Positions 26,020-34,941 of a stretch of DNA of 64,000 nucleotides are shown one piece after another. The translations under genes and the position numbers were made by a program. Under the pieces are notes generated by a model. The model did not search any database. It saw only the letters and a program-made list of their open reading frames with translations, and had not been told where the DNA came from. The stretch lies in assembly GCA_025463785.1 (NCBI GenBank), contig JAODBD010000014.1, forward strand, positions 304,040-368,039. Direction: 5' to 3'. Each line of letters starts with the position of its first letter. Position 1 is the first letter of the stretch. The stretch is from Glaciihabitans sp. GTDB taxonomy: Bacteria; Actinomycetota; Actinomycetes; Actinomycetales; Microbacteriaceae.

Positions 26020-27333
26020 ATGTTCAACACAGCAACCCCCCGTCGCTGGAGGCGGTCGCTTGCGACCGTTGCTGCTCTCGGAGCAGCAACTGCCCTCCTC
26101 GTAGGCTGCTCAAGCGGAACAGGCGCAAGCGGCGGCACTACAACGATCACCCTTTCCATGCAGCAAACCGACGTAAAGACGGGCGACCCGACCACCTGGG
26201 CGATCGTCCAGGCGTTCGAGAAGAAGTATCCGAAGATCAAGGTCACTGTCACGGGCCAGCCCGTTGCCCAGCACGACCAGGCGATCGATGTCGGGGCGCA
26301 AAGCCACACACTGCCGTCTATCTTTTGGCTGAACAGCGCTGACGTCGCCTCCAAGCTCAACAAGTCCGGCGCGCTCCTGAATCTGGCGCCGATCATCAAG
26401 AAGGAGAACGTCAGCTCGGCGTTCAGCGCGGCGGCACTTGCACCGTTCAAATCGGGCAGCACGCAGTTCGGGCTTCCGTACCAGGCGCTCGTAACGGGTC
26501 TTTACTACAACAAGAAGCTCCTCTCCGACAACGGTCTCACTCCTCCAGTGACCTTCGCCGACCTCCTCCACATCGCGACTGTCCTGCACGCGAAGGGCAT
26601 CACGCCCATCGCCAACGGGGCGAACCAGTCGGCGTATGCGGTCTGGTCGTTCCTCACCGATCTCGATCGGTTCGGATTCGACAACCAGATCAAGGGCATC
26701 CTTGCGGGCACGTCCAGCTATGACAACCCGGACTTCCTGAAGTTCTACGAAGACCTGGCTCAGTTGCAGAAGGCCGGAGCGTTCTCCACGGACGTTGCCA
26801 ACCTGACGTATAACCAGGCCGTGAGCGCCTACTCGAACGGCAAGGCCGCGTTCCTCGACTCCGGCGTGTGGGCTGCTGGCTCACTCCAGACCTCCTCGGT
26901 TGGTGCGGACACCGCGTTCTGGGCTGGTCCGCAGTTCGCCGACGGCGTGGGCAACCAGAAGATCGCGATGAACGTTGTCGGTGCTCCGCTCGCGGCGAGT
27001 GGATCGCTGAAGGCCGGTTCACCCGAGTACGACGCCGTCTCGAAGTTCATCGGCTTCTACTACGGTGCCGACGGACAGCAGATATTCGCCGACAACGGCC
27101 AGCCGCCGGTCACGACTTTCTCGCCAAAGATCGCCTCGAGCGCAACCGTGTTCCAGTCTGTGCTGGATGCCGTGAAGGGTGTTGATGTGCCGCTGACGCA
27201 GCCCGACCAGTACCTCTCGCCGGCCAGCCAGAACGCCATGTACGACAGTATCTTCGGAGTAATGGAAGGTCAGTTGAGTCCCAAGGCCGCCGTCGACAGC
27301 GTTCAAAAAGCCATCACGGCAAACAAGGGATAG
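26020..27333 (+). CDS. ABC transporter substrate-binding lipoprotein (CUT1, MsmE-like)
   Basis: 437-residue extracytoplasmic solute-binding protein family 1 lipoprotein. Twin-basic N-terminus, hydrophobic stretch, lipobox LLVGC, then SBP_bac_1 features: WAIVQAFEKKYPKIKVTVTG, FGLPYQALVTGLYYNKKLLS, NGKAAFLDSGVWAAGSL. CUT1 proteins bind di- and oligosaccharides. It heads the operon with two permeases and a GH172 enzyme. No ATPase gene is in the cluster, so a shared MsmK-type ATPase encoded elsewhere is expected. Confidence 0.9.
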   Translation: MFNTATPRRWRRSLATVAALGAATALLVGCSSGTGASGGTTTITLSMQQTDVKTGDPTTWAIVQAFEKKYPKIKVTVTGQPVAQHDQAIDVGAQSHTLPSIFWLNSADVASKLNKSGALLNLAPIIKKENVSSAFSAAALAPFKSGSTQFGLPYQALVTGLYYNKKLLSDNGLTPPVTFADLLHIATVLHAKGITPIANGANQSAYAVWSFLTDLDRFGFDNQIKGILAGTSSYDNPDFLKFYEDLAQLQKAGAFSTDVANLTYNQAVSAYSNGKAAFLDSGVWAAGSLQTSSVGADTAFWAGPQFADGVGNQKIAMNVVGAPLAASGSLKAGSPEYDAVSKFIGFYYGADGQQIFADNGQPPVTTFSPKIASSATVFQSVLDAVKGVDVPLTQPDQYLSPASQNAMYDSIFGVMEGQLSPKAAVDSVQKAITANKG

Positions 27334-27339
27334 CGCGGA

Positions 27340-27408
27340 CCGCCCGGTGGATCACTCCGCCGGGCGGCCAGCCTTCTTCCTGGTCGGGCATCGATACGGT
27401 GCCCGACC
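27340..27408 (+). terminator. Two tandem intercistronic hairpins after the binding-protein gene
   Basis: First stem CCGCCCGG/CCGGGCGG (27340-27347 with 27360-27367), second stem GGTCGGGCA/TGCCCGACC (27382-27390 with 27400-27408), both perfect. Neither has a U-tract. They separate the binding-protein gene from the permease genes of the same operon and probably stabilise or attenuate the mRNA so that the permeases are made in lower amount. Confidence 0.6.
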
Positions 27409-27432
27409 TTCACACCGATAGGAGCACCTGTA

Positions 27433-28311
27433 GTGGTTTGGCTCAGCGCTCGCTGGAAGCTTCTCATCATGGTCGTTCCGACCCTGGCGTTCTTCACGAT
27501 ATTCGTCGTCTATCCGGTGTTCTACTCGCTCTACTACAGCCTCACCGACTTCATTGGATTCGGAACCGCGCAGTTCGTCGGCCTGGCTAACTATTCGACC
27601 CTGTTCACCGATCCACTGTTCTGGACGTCGCTGCGCAACACGGCGATCATCCTCGTCATGAGCGTCCTGGTTCTCATCCCGCTCTCCTTCCTGCTCGCGA
27701 TCCTCATGCGCAGGCAGTTCCGCGGGGCCCGCATCCTCCGGGCACTCGTGTTCGCGCCCGGGATCATCGCGCCCATCCTCGTCGGGCTCATCTGGGTGTT
27801 CATCCTGGATCCAAAGTTCGGGCTTGTGAATGCGCTGCTGTCGGCGGCCGGTGTCGCCTCGCCGCCGATCTGGATCGGAGGCTCGGCGCTCGGGCCGATC
27901 TCGATCGCGATCGTCTTCATCTGGAGCACGCTCGGGTTCGCCATGACGATCTTCTATGCAGGCCTGCAACTGCTACCCCCGGATGTCATGGAGGCCAGCG
28001 CACTCGACGGCGCCAGCCGGTTCCAGCAGACCCGATACGTGACCATCCCGATGATGCGCGAAACCTTCGCGATCACGACCGTCCTGGTGATCACCAACGT
28101 CTTCAAAATCTTCGAACTGGTCTATCAGCTCACCGGCGGCGGCCCCATCCATAAATCGGAGACCCTGGTCAGCTACATGTACTTCATCACCTTCACCAGC
28201 CAGCAGTACGGGCCGGGGATGGCGTTCGCCGTCATCATCACGATCCTCGGAGCGATCGTGTCGGTGGGTTACCTCTTCCTGCTTCGCGGCCGCAGGGGCG
28301 TGAACGCATGA
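27433..28311 (+). CDS. ABC transporter permease 1 (CUT1, MsmF/UgpA-like)
   Basis: 292 residues with six hydrophobic segments. The binding-protein-dependent permease EAA loop is MEASALDGASRFQQTRYVTI. Usual opening KLLIMVVPTLAFFTIFVVYP and the GGGPIHKSETLVSYMY block near the end mark the F-subunit type. GTG 27433 has AGGAG 10 nt upstream. Its stop overlaps the next permease start by ATGA. Confidence 0.9.
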   Translation: MVWLSARWKLLIMVVPTLAFFTIFVVYPVFYSLYYSLTDFIGFGTAQFVGLANYSTLFTDPLFWTSLRNTAIILVMSVLVLIPLSFLLAILMRRQFRGARILRALVFAPGIIAPILVGLIWVFILDPKFGLVNALLSAAGVASPPIWIGGSALGPISIAIVFIWSTLGFAMTIFYAGLQLLPPDVMEASALDGASRFQQTRYVTIPMMRETFAITTVLVITNVFKIFELVYQLTGGGPIHKSETLVSYMYFITFTSQQYGPGMAFAVIITILGAIVSVGYLFLLRGRRGVNA

Positions 28312-29177
28312 CCGCGGCAGAGGTGAGGCGCGTGCCGCGTGCACGCCGCAAGCGGACTAGGGGCGTGCTGATCGCGGGCATCGCGGCCTACCTGATCACG
28401 TTCGTCGTCCTGCTGCCCCTGTTCTGGATCGCCGTGTTGTCGTTCCAGTCGAATAACTCGATCCTGTCCGATCCGCTGTCGCTGCACGGCTTCAGCTGGG
28501 CGAACTACATCAACGTGTTTACGAGGGTGCCGCTGTTGACGATGTACGGCAACACGATTCTGCTCGCCGTGACCTCGGTGACAATCGGGACGATCATCTC
28601 GTTCATGTCGTCGTTCGCACTCGCGCGAATGGTGTTTCGCTGGCCCAAATTCCAGTCCGGGATCCGGCTCTACCTGCTTGCCGGTCTCGCCATCCCGATC
28701 TACATCCTGCTGTTTCCCGTATATCGGGTTGACATCGCGCTGGGCGTATTTGGCACCTACGCGTCGCTGATCCTGCCGTACGTCGCGGTCACGATTCCGT
28801 TCAACACCCTGCTGCTCACGGGATTCCTGCGCGACTTCCCGAGCGAGCTCGAGGAGGCAGCAATCGTGGACGGCGCAGGGCTTTGGCGGCTGTGCTGGTC
28901 TGTTGTGCTTCCTCTGATGCGGCCCGTTCTCGCGACCGTGCTGATCTTCAACGTGATCTACGTCTTCAACGAGTACCCGTTCGTGTCGATCCTGATCAAC
29001 AACCCGTCGATGACCACGGTTTCGCTCGCGGTCTCCCAGTTTCAGGGACAGTACAGCACCGACTACGGCGCGATGATGGCGGCGAGCACGATCATCCTGA
29101 TCCCGCAGCTCGTGATCTACGCGCTATTCCAAAAGCAAGTTGTTGCCGGTATGACAGTGGGAGCGGTAAAGGGATGA
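28308..29177 (+). CDS. ABC transporter permease 2 (CUT1, MsmG/UgpE-like)
   Basis: 289 residues, six hydrophobic segments, with EAA loop LEEAAIVDGAGLWRLCWSVV and the N-terminal basic stretch RRVPRARRKRTRG. It pairs with the upstream permease to form the channel. The start overlaps the preceding stop (ATGA) and its own stop overlaps the GH172 start (ATGA), so enzyme and transporter are translationally coupled. Confidence 0.9.
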   Translation: MTAAEVRRVPRARRKRTRGVLIAGIAAYLITFVVLLPLFWIAVLSFQSNNSILSDPLSLHGFSWANYINVFTRVPLLTMYGNTILLAVTSVTIGTIISFMSSFALARMVFRWPKFQSGIRLYLLAGLAIPIYILLFPVYRVDIALGVFGTYASLILPYVAVTIPFNTLLLTGFLRDFPSELEEAAIVDGAGLWRLCWSVVLPLMRPVLATVLIFNVIYVFNEYPFVSILINNPSMTTVSLAVSQFQGQYSTDYGAMMAASTIILIPQLVIYALFQKQVVAGMTVGAVKG

Positions 29178-30256
29178 CGAGCCTCATGGGTGGGCGGACA
29201 CCGGGCAACCTCGCGTGGCTGCCGCGCATTCGTACCCGGCAGATCTCGCCGGAGAACCCCACGGGCGAGCGGAACTCCGGTGCTCGCGCCGTTCCTGATC
29301 CGACCGATCCCGACCTCCCGCACAGTAAATACTCGGTCCTGCTCGGACCCGGCTACAAGGTGCGCCCATTCATCAGCGTCGGCGTTGGCGAGACGGCAAC
29401 CCTGGCCGAGATCAGCGGGGCCGGCGTCATCACGAACCTCTTCATCACGAGTAACGCCGACGACCTGCGCAACCTGTGGCTGCGGGCCTGGTGGGATGGG
29501 CGCGTCGAGCCCGCCATCGAGGTGAGCCTCGCCAGCTTCTTCTGCCTTGGCGGCCCGGGCCAACGCCATGAGGTCAGCTCTGCCGCGATCAATGTGGGGC
29601 CGGTTCGAGGCTGTTCGAGCGCCTGGGCCATGCCGTTCCTCGACGGCGCGCGCATGACACTCGAGAACCGGGGGTCGTCGGTGGTCGACGTTGTCGCGTA
29701 CAAGGTGACGTTTGAGGAGCGCGACGCTTCCGACATCCCGGAGCAACGATTCCGCGCGAAGACGGTCAGCGGCGAACCGCGCGAACCGTCGTTCGAGTTC
29801 GATCTCGTCGACGCTGCGGGCAGCGGCATCGTCGTCGGTACCTCAATCAGCTGGACCGCGATGCGACCGCGCTGGTGGGGCGAAGGCGAAGTGAAGGTCT
29901 ACTTCGGCGACGACGAATACCCGACCATCGTCGACACCGGCACAGAGGACTACTTCGGCGGCGCGTGGGGATTCGGGCGGGACACGACGTATCTCGCCGG
30001 CGGCCCGGTCGGGGAGCGCGCCTACAGCGGCGTCTTTACGGGGGCGCCGTACCTGGACTCGAACGAGGGTTATCCCCGCGAGATCGTGCTATACCGCTGG
30101 CACATCAATGACCCAATCGGCTTCGAGGGCGGCGTCAGGATGAGCGTCCAGGTCATCGGCCAGGGTCCGGATGGCACCTACGAGCTGCGCGACGACCGGC
30201 TGACGGCCACCGGGTATTGGTACGAGACGGTGCCCGTGTCGCCGCGCGGTCGCTAG
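29174..30256 (+). CDS. GH172 (DUF2961) glycoside hydrolase, copy A
   Basis: 360 residues, cytosolic (no signal peptide). The DUF2961 jelly-roll is recognisable: GVGETATLAEISGAGVITNL, then SAWAMPFLDGARMTLEN, RWWGEGEVKVYFGDDEYPTI and TGTEDYFGGAWGF. In characterised GH172 enzymes two Glu in the WWGEG and GTEDYFG segments act as catalytic pair; both are present. Known GH172 activities include difructose dianhydride I hydrolysis/synthesis and arabinofuranosidase. The coupled CUT1 transporter and nearby GH32 make a fructose-containing oligosaccharide the likely substrate (inference). Confidence 0.85.
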   Translation: MTSLMGGRTPGNLAWLPRIRTRQISPENPTGERNSGARAVPDPTDPDLPHSKYSVLLGPGYKVRPFISVGVGETATLAEISGAGVITNLFITSNADDLRNLWLRAWWDGRVEPAIEVSLASFFCLGGPGQRHEVSSAAINVGPVRGCSSAWAMPFLDGARMTLENRGSSVVDVVAYKVTFEERDASDIPEQRFRAKTVSGEPREPSFEFDLVDAAGSGIVVGTSISWTAMRPRWWGEGEVKVYFGDDEYPTIVDTGTEDYFGGAWGFGRDTTYLAGGPVGERAYSGVFTGAPYLDSNEGYPREIVLYRWHINDPIGFEGGVRMSVQVIGQGPDGTYELRDDRLTATGYWYETVPVSPRGR

Positions 30257-30283
30257 CGTGACGCACCGTCGCGGGGCAACCGA

Positions 30284-30934
30284 TCAAACGAGTCGAACGA
30301 TGAGATCAGCCTGCGCGCGGCTTCCGGTGACGATCTGCGCGTTGGCCTCGTCGGGTCCATTCGCCCACTCCTCGGCGCTTCGCGGGTCCTTTCCGAACGC
30401 GCTGTGCCGCGCGGTCAGGCGGCTCCGGCGCAGGCCCGGGTCGACATCCACGTACCAGACCTGGTCGAGGAGCGGTCGCACCCTGCCCCAGCCATGACCC
30501 GGGGTCAGCAGGTAGTTGCCCTCCGTGATCACGACCTGGACGGTGGGCGCCACCATGACGTCGTTGGCGATGGGTTCGTCGATCTCGCGGTCAAAGCTGG
30601 GCCCGTAAATCACTTCGGCGGCCGAGACGCGGATGCGGTCGAGTAGCGCGACATAGCCGCCGACGTCGAAGGTGTCAGGTGCGCCCTTGCGCGACTCGCG
30701 GCCGAGGGTGCGGAGAACGGCGTTGGAGAAGTGGAAGCCGTCCATGGGCACGATGACGGCGGCCTCGCCGAGTTCGGCGAGGAGTTCCGCGGCGATTGTC
30801 GACTTGCCTGCTCCGGGCGGCCCGGTGATGCCGAGGACGATCCTGCGGCCGGCTTCGGCGTGCAGGGCGCGCGCGCGAGCGGCAAGCAGCGGCACCTCGA
30901 ACGATACTTCCAGGGGCGGGGTCTCGTCAGTCAC
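30284..30934 (-). CDS. P-loop sugar/nucleoside kinase (FrcK/uridine-kinase-like)
   Basis: 216-residue cytosolic kinase. Walker A GITGPPGAGKST, then VIVPMDGFHFSNAVL with the catalytic Asp, RKGAPDTFDVGGYVALLDRI, and VVITEGNYLL. This form is shared by kinases linked to fructose uptake genes (FrcK type) and by pantothenate/uridine kinase relatives. GTG start overlaps the LacI stop by 8 bp, so it belongs to the same transcript as the repressor and GH32/GH172 genes. Likely phosphorylates a released monosaccharide (inference). Confidence 0.78.
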   Translation of the reverse strand: MTDETPPLEVSFEVPLLAARARALHAEAGRRIVLGITGPPGAGKSTIAAELLAELGEAAVIVPMDGFHFSNAVLRTLGRESRKGAPDTFDVGGYVALLDRIRVSAAEVIYGPSFDREIDEPIANDVMVAPTVQVVITEGNYLLTPGHGWGRVRPLLDQVWYVDVDPGLRRSRLTARHSAFGKDPRSAEEWANGPDEANAQIVTGSRAQADLIVRLV

Positions 30935-31967
30935 TCGACGAGGAGACTTCCAGGATGAGAGGCACGGTTCCGTCGCATCCGCACGACGTTCCGTGGAACA
31001 GCGCGCCGGGCACCTGCACGGTCTCGGCCGGCGCCTGCGGGTCGGCGAGACGACGCTGAAGCAGGCTGATCGCCTCCTGGCCGATCCTCTCGACCGGATG
31101 AATGAAGCAGGTGAGTTTCGGTTCGAAGAACTCGGAGTTCATGACTCCGTCAAAGCTGACAAAGGCGATGTCTTCCGGAACGCTGAGGTTCTGGCTGCGG
31201 AACGCGCGGAGCGCGCCCAGCGTCAACAGACCGCTCGAGGCGATGATCGCGGTTGGGCGAGGTTCTCGCTGCAGCAGGATCTCGATCTCGGACTGCCCGT
31301 CGACGAGTCCACGCTCGGTCGGGATGACTTCGCCGTGCAGTGAGGGGACGGCGGCATCCTGCAGCGCCTGCCTGAATCCGACGATGCGCTCCTGGATAGT
31401 CCAGACGCCCAGATCGCCCGCGATGAGCGCAATATCGGTGTGGCCGATGTCGATGAGGTGCTTGGTCAGGCTGCTCATCGCGGAGCGGTTGTCGATGCCG
31501 ACCTGGTCGAACCCCGGCTCCGAGGTGCGGTCGATCACCACCACGGGACATCCCGCGGCCGCACACCGCTCGAAGATTTCGGGATCGGAGTCGGCGACCG
31601 GCGCGATGATCATGCCGTCGACGCGATGGTCGAGCAGGGTCTGCACGACCTTCTTCTCCTGTTCGCGATCCTCGTCCGAATTCGCCAGCAGCAGCGTCTG
31701 TCCCGCTCGTCGCGTGCCACGTTCGACCTCGGCGATCATCTGGCCAAAGATGTACTGGCCGGTGTCGGAGGCGATGAGTCCGATCGACTTGGTGCGACCG
31801 CTTCTGAGCGATCGAGCGACGGGATGTGGTGTGAAGTTCGAGGTGCGAATCGCGTTCTCGACACGAAGGCGTGTCCCATCGCTCACCTTCTTCGTGCCAT
31901 TCATGACGTGGGACACCGTTGACACGGAAACGTTGGCCATTCGGGCGACGTCAACGATTGTGGTCAT
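30927..31967 (-). CDS. LacI family repressor of the GH172/GH32 locus
   Basis: 346 residues. HTH at the N-terminus (MTTIVDVARMANVSVSTVSH, then VMNGTKKVSDGTRLRVENAI), hinge VARSLRSGRTKSIGLIA, then the periplasmic-binding effector fold (MIIAPVADSD, VVVIDRTSEPGFDQVGID, FVSFDGVMNSEFFEPKLTCF). ATG 31967 has AGGGG upstream. It sits downstream of GH32 on the same strand with its own operator-bearing leader at 32029. The AAAAWCGWTTCG sites across the locus are its probable targets. Confidence 0.9.
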   Translation of the reverse strand: MTTIVDVARMANVSVSTVSHVMNGTKKVSDGTRLRVENAIRTSNFTPHPVARSLRSGRTKSIGLIASDTGQYIFGQMIAEVERGTRRAGQTLLLANSDEDREQEKKVVQTLLDHRVDGMIIAPVADSDPEIFERCAAAGCPVVVIDRTSEPGFDQVGIDNRSAMSSLTKHLIDIGHTDIALIAGDLGVWTIQERIVGFRQALQDAAVPSLHGEVIPTERGLVDGQSEIEILLQREPRPTAIIASSGLLTLGALRAFRSQNLSVPEDIAFVSFDGVMNSEFFEPKLTCFIHPVERIGQEAISLLQRRLADPQAPAETVQVPGALFHGTSCGCDGTVPLILEVSSSSD

Positions 31968-32028
31968 GACAACGGCCCCTTTCACCGGGAAGCGTTCGAT
32001 GTACCTGACGCCGATCCCCGAGGAACGG

Positions 32029-32046
32029 AGGCGAATCGATTCGCCT
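32029..32046. promoter_or_regulatory. 18-bp perfect palindromic LacI operator
   Basis: AGGCGAATCGATTCGCCT is fully symmetric, with the CG centre typical of LacI-family sites. It lies about 60 bp before the lacI ATG. Half-site GATTCGC also occurs in the operators at 25914, 25928 and 34877. Interpreted as the autoregulatory, highest-affinity site. Confidence 0.75.
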
Positions 32047-32073
32047 AACACTAAGGCGAACTGCGGCGCGGTG

Positions 32074-33327
32074 TCAATTTTGCGTGAGACTGCGAATTTG
32101 TGCGTCCGCTACATCCCCGACGGTCTCGTATCCGGCGCCCGCAGGCGCAACTTCGCAGCCGAAGATTCCCGCGGACGTACTGACTTCCGCAGCAGGACCA
32201 TCGAGGATCACGCGCAGGTCACCACCGTCGTAGGGCATGGTCCAGCGCTCGTCCCCCGCGGCAATCGTGAGTATTCCGGCCGCGATCGAAACCGCGAGGG
32301 TCGGCCGTCCCGCCGAGCGGAACCCGAGCGCAGCATCCGACTGTTTCGGAGACCACACCGCGTCGAGGGCGAGGCCTGGCGTCTCGACCCCGTCATCGAC
32401 GGGCTTGCCGCGGTACGAATCGAGATCTGGATGTGGCGAGGCCACGAGTCGGTCGCCGTCGAGCCGAAGGAGATGGGGAATGCTGTGGGCGCCCGCCCAG
32501 CCTTCGTCGGCATCCCGAACTCCGCGCATCCACAGCGTGAGGCAGGGGCGTCCGTCCCGATCGCGGAAGAACGAGGGCGCGTAGTAGCTCGGGCCGTAGG
32601 TCAGCTGGCCCCAGGTCTCGGCGACGAACCTGCCGTCGGCGTAGGTGCCGATGCCGTAGCCGGCGTAATAGAGGATGTCGTCATCCCAGACCGAGGACAC
32701 GAGAACATGTCGGCCGTCGATCTCGAACAACTGCGGGCACTCCCAGAGGGCGCCCATCCAGACGGGCGTACGTTCCGTGGTCGACCGTTCGGCTGCGATG
32801 CCGTCGTAGCGCCAGTCGGCGAGGTCGGGTGAGCTGTACGCCAGCGCGGTCGCCCTGCCGTCGGCGAGGCCGGCACCGACGAACATCCGCCAGCCGTCGC
32901 CGTCGCCGAACACGAAGGGATCGCGGTAAGCGACGACGTCGAGGTCGGTCGGTGCCTCGATGATGACCGGTCCCTTCACCCAGGAGAGCCAGGAGTCGTC
33001 GGTCGGTGTCGCGGTACGGATGCGGCCGATGCCGACGCCCGGCTCCTGGACCGATGTGTAGAAGATGGTCGAGCGACCGGCGGGGTCGGTGGCGAGCGAG
33101 CCCGTCCAGATGCCGTCGTCGCCGTCGCCCGGCGCAATCGCGACGGGCAGCCGGGTCAACGAGATGAGGTCGTCTCCGACGGCGTGCCCCCAGTGACAGT
33201 TGGATGCCCAGACCATGGTGTCCGGAACGTACTGGTAGAAGACGTGGTACTTGCCCTCGTGGAACGTGATGGCGTGCGGATCGTTGACCCAGCCGTGCTC
33301 GGCGGTCAGGTGAAACTGTGGTCGCAC
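32074..33327 (-). CDS. GH32 beta-fructosidase (levanase/inulinase/invertase family)
   Basis: 417-residue cytosolic enzyme. Catalytic landmarks: WVNDPHAI with the Asp nucleophile (family WMNDPNG), VVAYRDPFVF with the transition-state Asp, and LWECPQLFEIDG with the Glu acid/base; FQY-like FYQYVP and WTGSLAT also fit. The C-terminal part is a short beta-sandwich. Start: GTG 33327 lies one base after the GH172 stop and has GGGGAG upstream, so I prefer it to longer in-frame starts inside the GH172 gene. Cleaves terminal beta-fructosyl units from imported oligofructosides. Confidence 0.9.
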   Translation of the reverse strand: MRPQFHLTAEHGWVNDPHAITFHEGKYHVFYQYVPDTMVWASNCHWGHAVGDDLISLTRLPVAIAPGDGDDGIWTGSLATDPAGRSTIFYTSVQEPGVGIGRIRTATPTDDSWLSWVKGPVIIEAPTDLDVVAYRDPFVFGDGDGWRMFVGAGLADGRATALAYSSPDLADWRYDGIAAERSTTERTPVWMGALWECPQLFEIDGRHVLVSSVWDDDILYYAGYGIGTYADGRFVAETWGQLTYGPSYYAPSFFRDRDGRPCLTLWMRGVRDADEGWAGAHSIPHLLRLDGDRLVASPHPDLDSYRGKPVDDGVETPGLALDAVWSPKQSDAALGFRSAGRPTLAVSIAAGILTIAAGDERWTMPYDGGDLRVILDGPAAEVSTSAGIFGCEVAPAGAGYETVGDVADAQIRSLTQN

Positions 33328-33328
33328 G

Positions 33329-34678
33329 TCATTTCTCCCCGGTGAATCGAGCGCGGATGGCGCGAGCCTGCTCGGCGTTTCCGCGCTCCCACTTGTCGAC
33401 CTCGGCAACGCGCTCGGCACGCAAAGCGTCCCTCGCGGCGACGAAGCGCTTCATGCGGTTGGCGGCCTCGGCGTGAGCAGCAAGCTGGAGTGGCGAGAGA
33501 TCAGGGAGCGGTGCCGTGATCACGCGGTCCATTGGTCGCAGCGGCAGGCGCTCATCGACGCCCGGCACCGTCAGAATCGGCGACGGCAGGGTTTGGTACC
33601 AGTAGGCCGTCGATGACCAGTCGTCGGAGAGGTGGTTGCCGTGGCCGTGCTCGAAGGTCACCTTGATGCGCTTCTCGAACCGGATCGGATCGACGATGTG
33701 GAACCGGTAGCTGTGGTGGAATCCGGGCACGTCCTCTTCGTGCACCATGGTGCCGTTGAAGAGGTACGCGTTGTGCTGCATGCCCCAGGCATGCCCGAAG
33801 TAGTCCTCCATGCCGGTGCCGTGCAGGCTGGGCGGCCAGGTGTCGTCGTCGATGAAGATCATGTCGTCGCCCTCCCCCCACCAGGAGCCCTGAAAGTGGC
33901 GAACGGCGACGTTGCAGCCGACATAGTGGCCGCGGCCCTCCGTCTCGAGGACCACGTAGTTGTCCTTGCCGTCGAGGTTCGGGATGGTCGTCTCGATGCT
34001 GTTCGCCTGGAGGTCAGGACCCCACCCGACGTTGGGCAACGCGCGACGCCAGTGTGCGTGGAAGTACAGCGTGTCTTCCGGAAGCGGGTCGCGCGAGAGT
34101 TCGTAGTCGATGTAGAAGTACTGAAGGTACGGGATGTCGTTCTGGTTCTCGACCACGATGCGCGCGCGACTGCCGAACGGCATCCTGAAATAGCTGTTGA
34201 AGGCGGCGCTTCCGCCGAAGGTGTGGAGTTCGGGTTCCTTGGCCGACACCGAGAGCGGCAGCGATTCGTAGGAACCGGAGAGCGAATTAAGCAGGCCGAA
34301 GAAGTCTCCGAGCGGTGCGACAACGCTCGGGGTCTCCTGGTCATCCCAGTAAATCTTGAACAACACCTTGCGGTAATAGTCGGGGTCGACGACTTCCCAA
34401 CTGACGCCGAGGGCGTTGTGGATTTCGAGCATGGGCACTCCGACGACGGCAGGGTCAATCTGGCCGGGGCCCGGCTGAATGCGGCAGGACTGGGTCATCC
34501 AGATGTGCGTAATGAAGCCCGGGCCTTCCAGGTCGGCGAGCGTGCGTTCCTCGCCGGGCATGATGATCCAGTTGTCGCGGTTGCGGCCGCTCTGGTCGAA
34601 GCTGGACGCGCGCGCCGACCGCAGGTTCGCGGCCTGCGTAAGCCCGCCGAGCAGGCCTCCCGTTGAATCAGTGGTCAC
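33329..34678 (-). CDS. GH172 (DUF2961) glycoside hydrolase, copy B
   Basis: 449 residues, no signal peptide. DUF2961 core: RTLADLEGPGFITHIWMTQS, FGLLNSLSGSYESLPLSVS, YFRMPFGSRARIVVENQ, SWWGEGDDMIFIDDDTWP and HGTGMEDYFGHAWGM, retaining both candidate catalytic Glu. It is about 90 residues longer than copy A, with a charged helical C-terminal tail (ERVAEVDKWERGNAEQARAI). GTG start. First gene of the operon GH172-GH32-lacI-kinase. Two divergent copies in one locus imply different linkages or partners. Confidence 0.85.
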   Translation of the reverse strand: MTTDSTGGLLGGLTQAANLRSARASSFDQSGRNRDNWIIMPGEERTLADLEGPGFITHIWMTQSCRIQPGPGQIDPAVVGVPMLEIHNALGVSWEVVDPDYYRKVLFKIYWDDQETPSVVAPLGDFFGLLNSLSGSYESLPLSVSAKEPELHTFGGSAAFNSYFRMPFGSRARIVVENQNDIPYLQYFYIDYELSRDPLPEDTLYFHAHWRRALPNVGWGPDLQANSIETTIPNLDGKDNYVVLETEGRGHYVGCNVAVRHFQGSWWGEGDDMIFIDDDTWPPSLHGTGMEDYFGHAWGMQHNAYLFNGTMVHEEDVPGFHHSYRFHIVDPIRFEKRIKVTFEHGHGNHLSDDWSSTAYWYQTLPSPILTVPGVDERLPLRPMDRVITAPLPDLSPLQLAAHAEAANRMKRFVAARDALRAERVAEVDKWERGNAEQARAIRARFTGEK

Positions 34679-34738
34679 CGTTGATCGCCCTTCGTTGGAT
34701 TCAATGAACCGTCAGGAACCCAGAGCGCGCCCGGCCGT

Positions 34739-34889
34739 CGAAACGTTTTTCCTGTCTGGTGGATGCTACTTCCAATTCCCGCGCCCTGCAACACGAATGG
34801 CGAAACGATTTTTGCCCGGTTTCATGCGGCGGCGCGGGTGCTATTGACAGTCATTGGGAGCAGGTCATATTGTGAGAAAAACGATTCGC
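34739..34889. promoter_or_regulatory. Divergent promoter region with LacI-type operators (GH172-B and SDR)
   Basis: Minus strand: -35 TTGCAG (34791-34786), 17-bp spacer, -10 TAGCAT (34768-34763), followed by an operator with AAAAACGTTTCG (34750-34739). Plus strand: -35 TTGACA (34844-34849), 16-bp spacer, -10 CATATT (34866-34871), followed by AAAAACGATTCGC (34877-34889). A further site GGCGAAACGATTTTTGCC lies at 34799-34816. Each operator begins just past the -10, the same layout as at 25882. Confidence 0.62.
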
Positions 34890-34941
34890 TGCTTAATGCC
34901 GGGAATGCGCCAACGACACGCGAGAAACCTTGGGAGTACAA

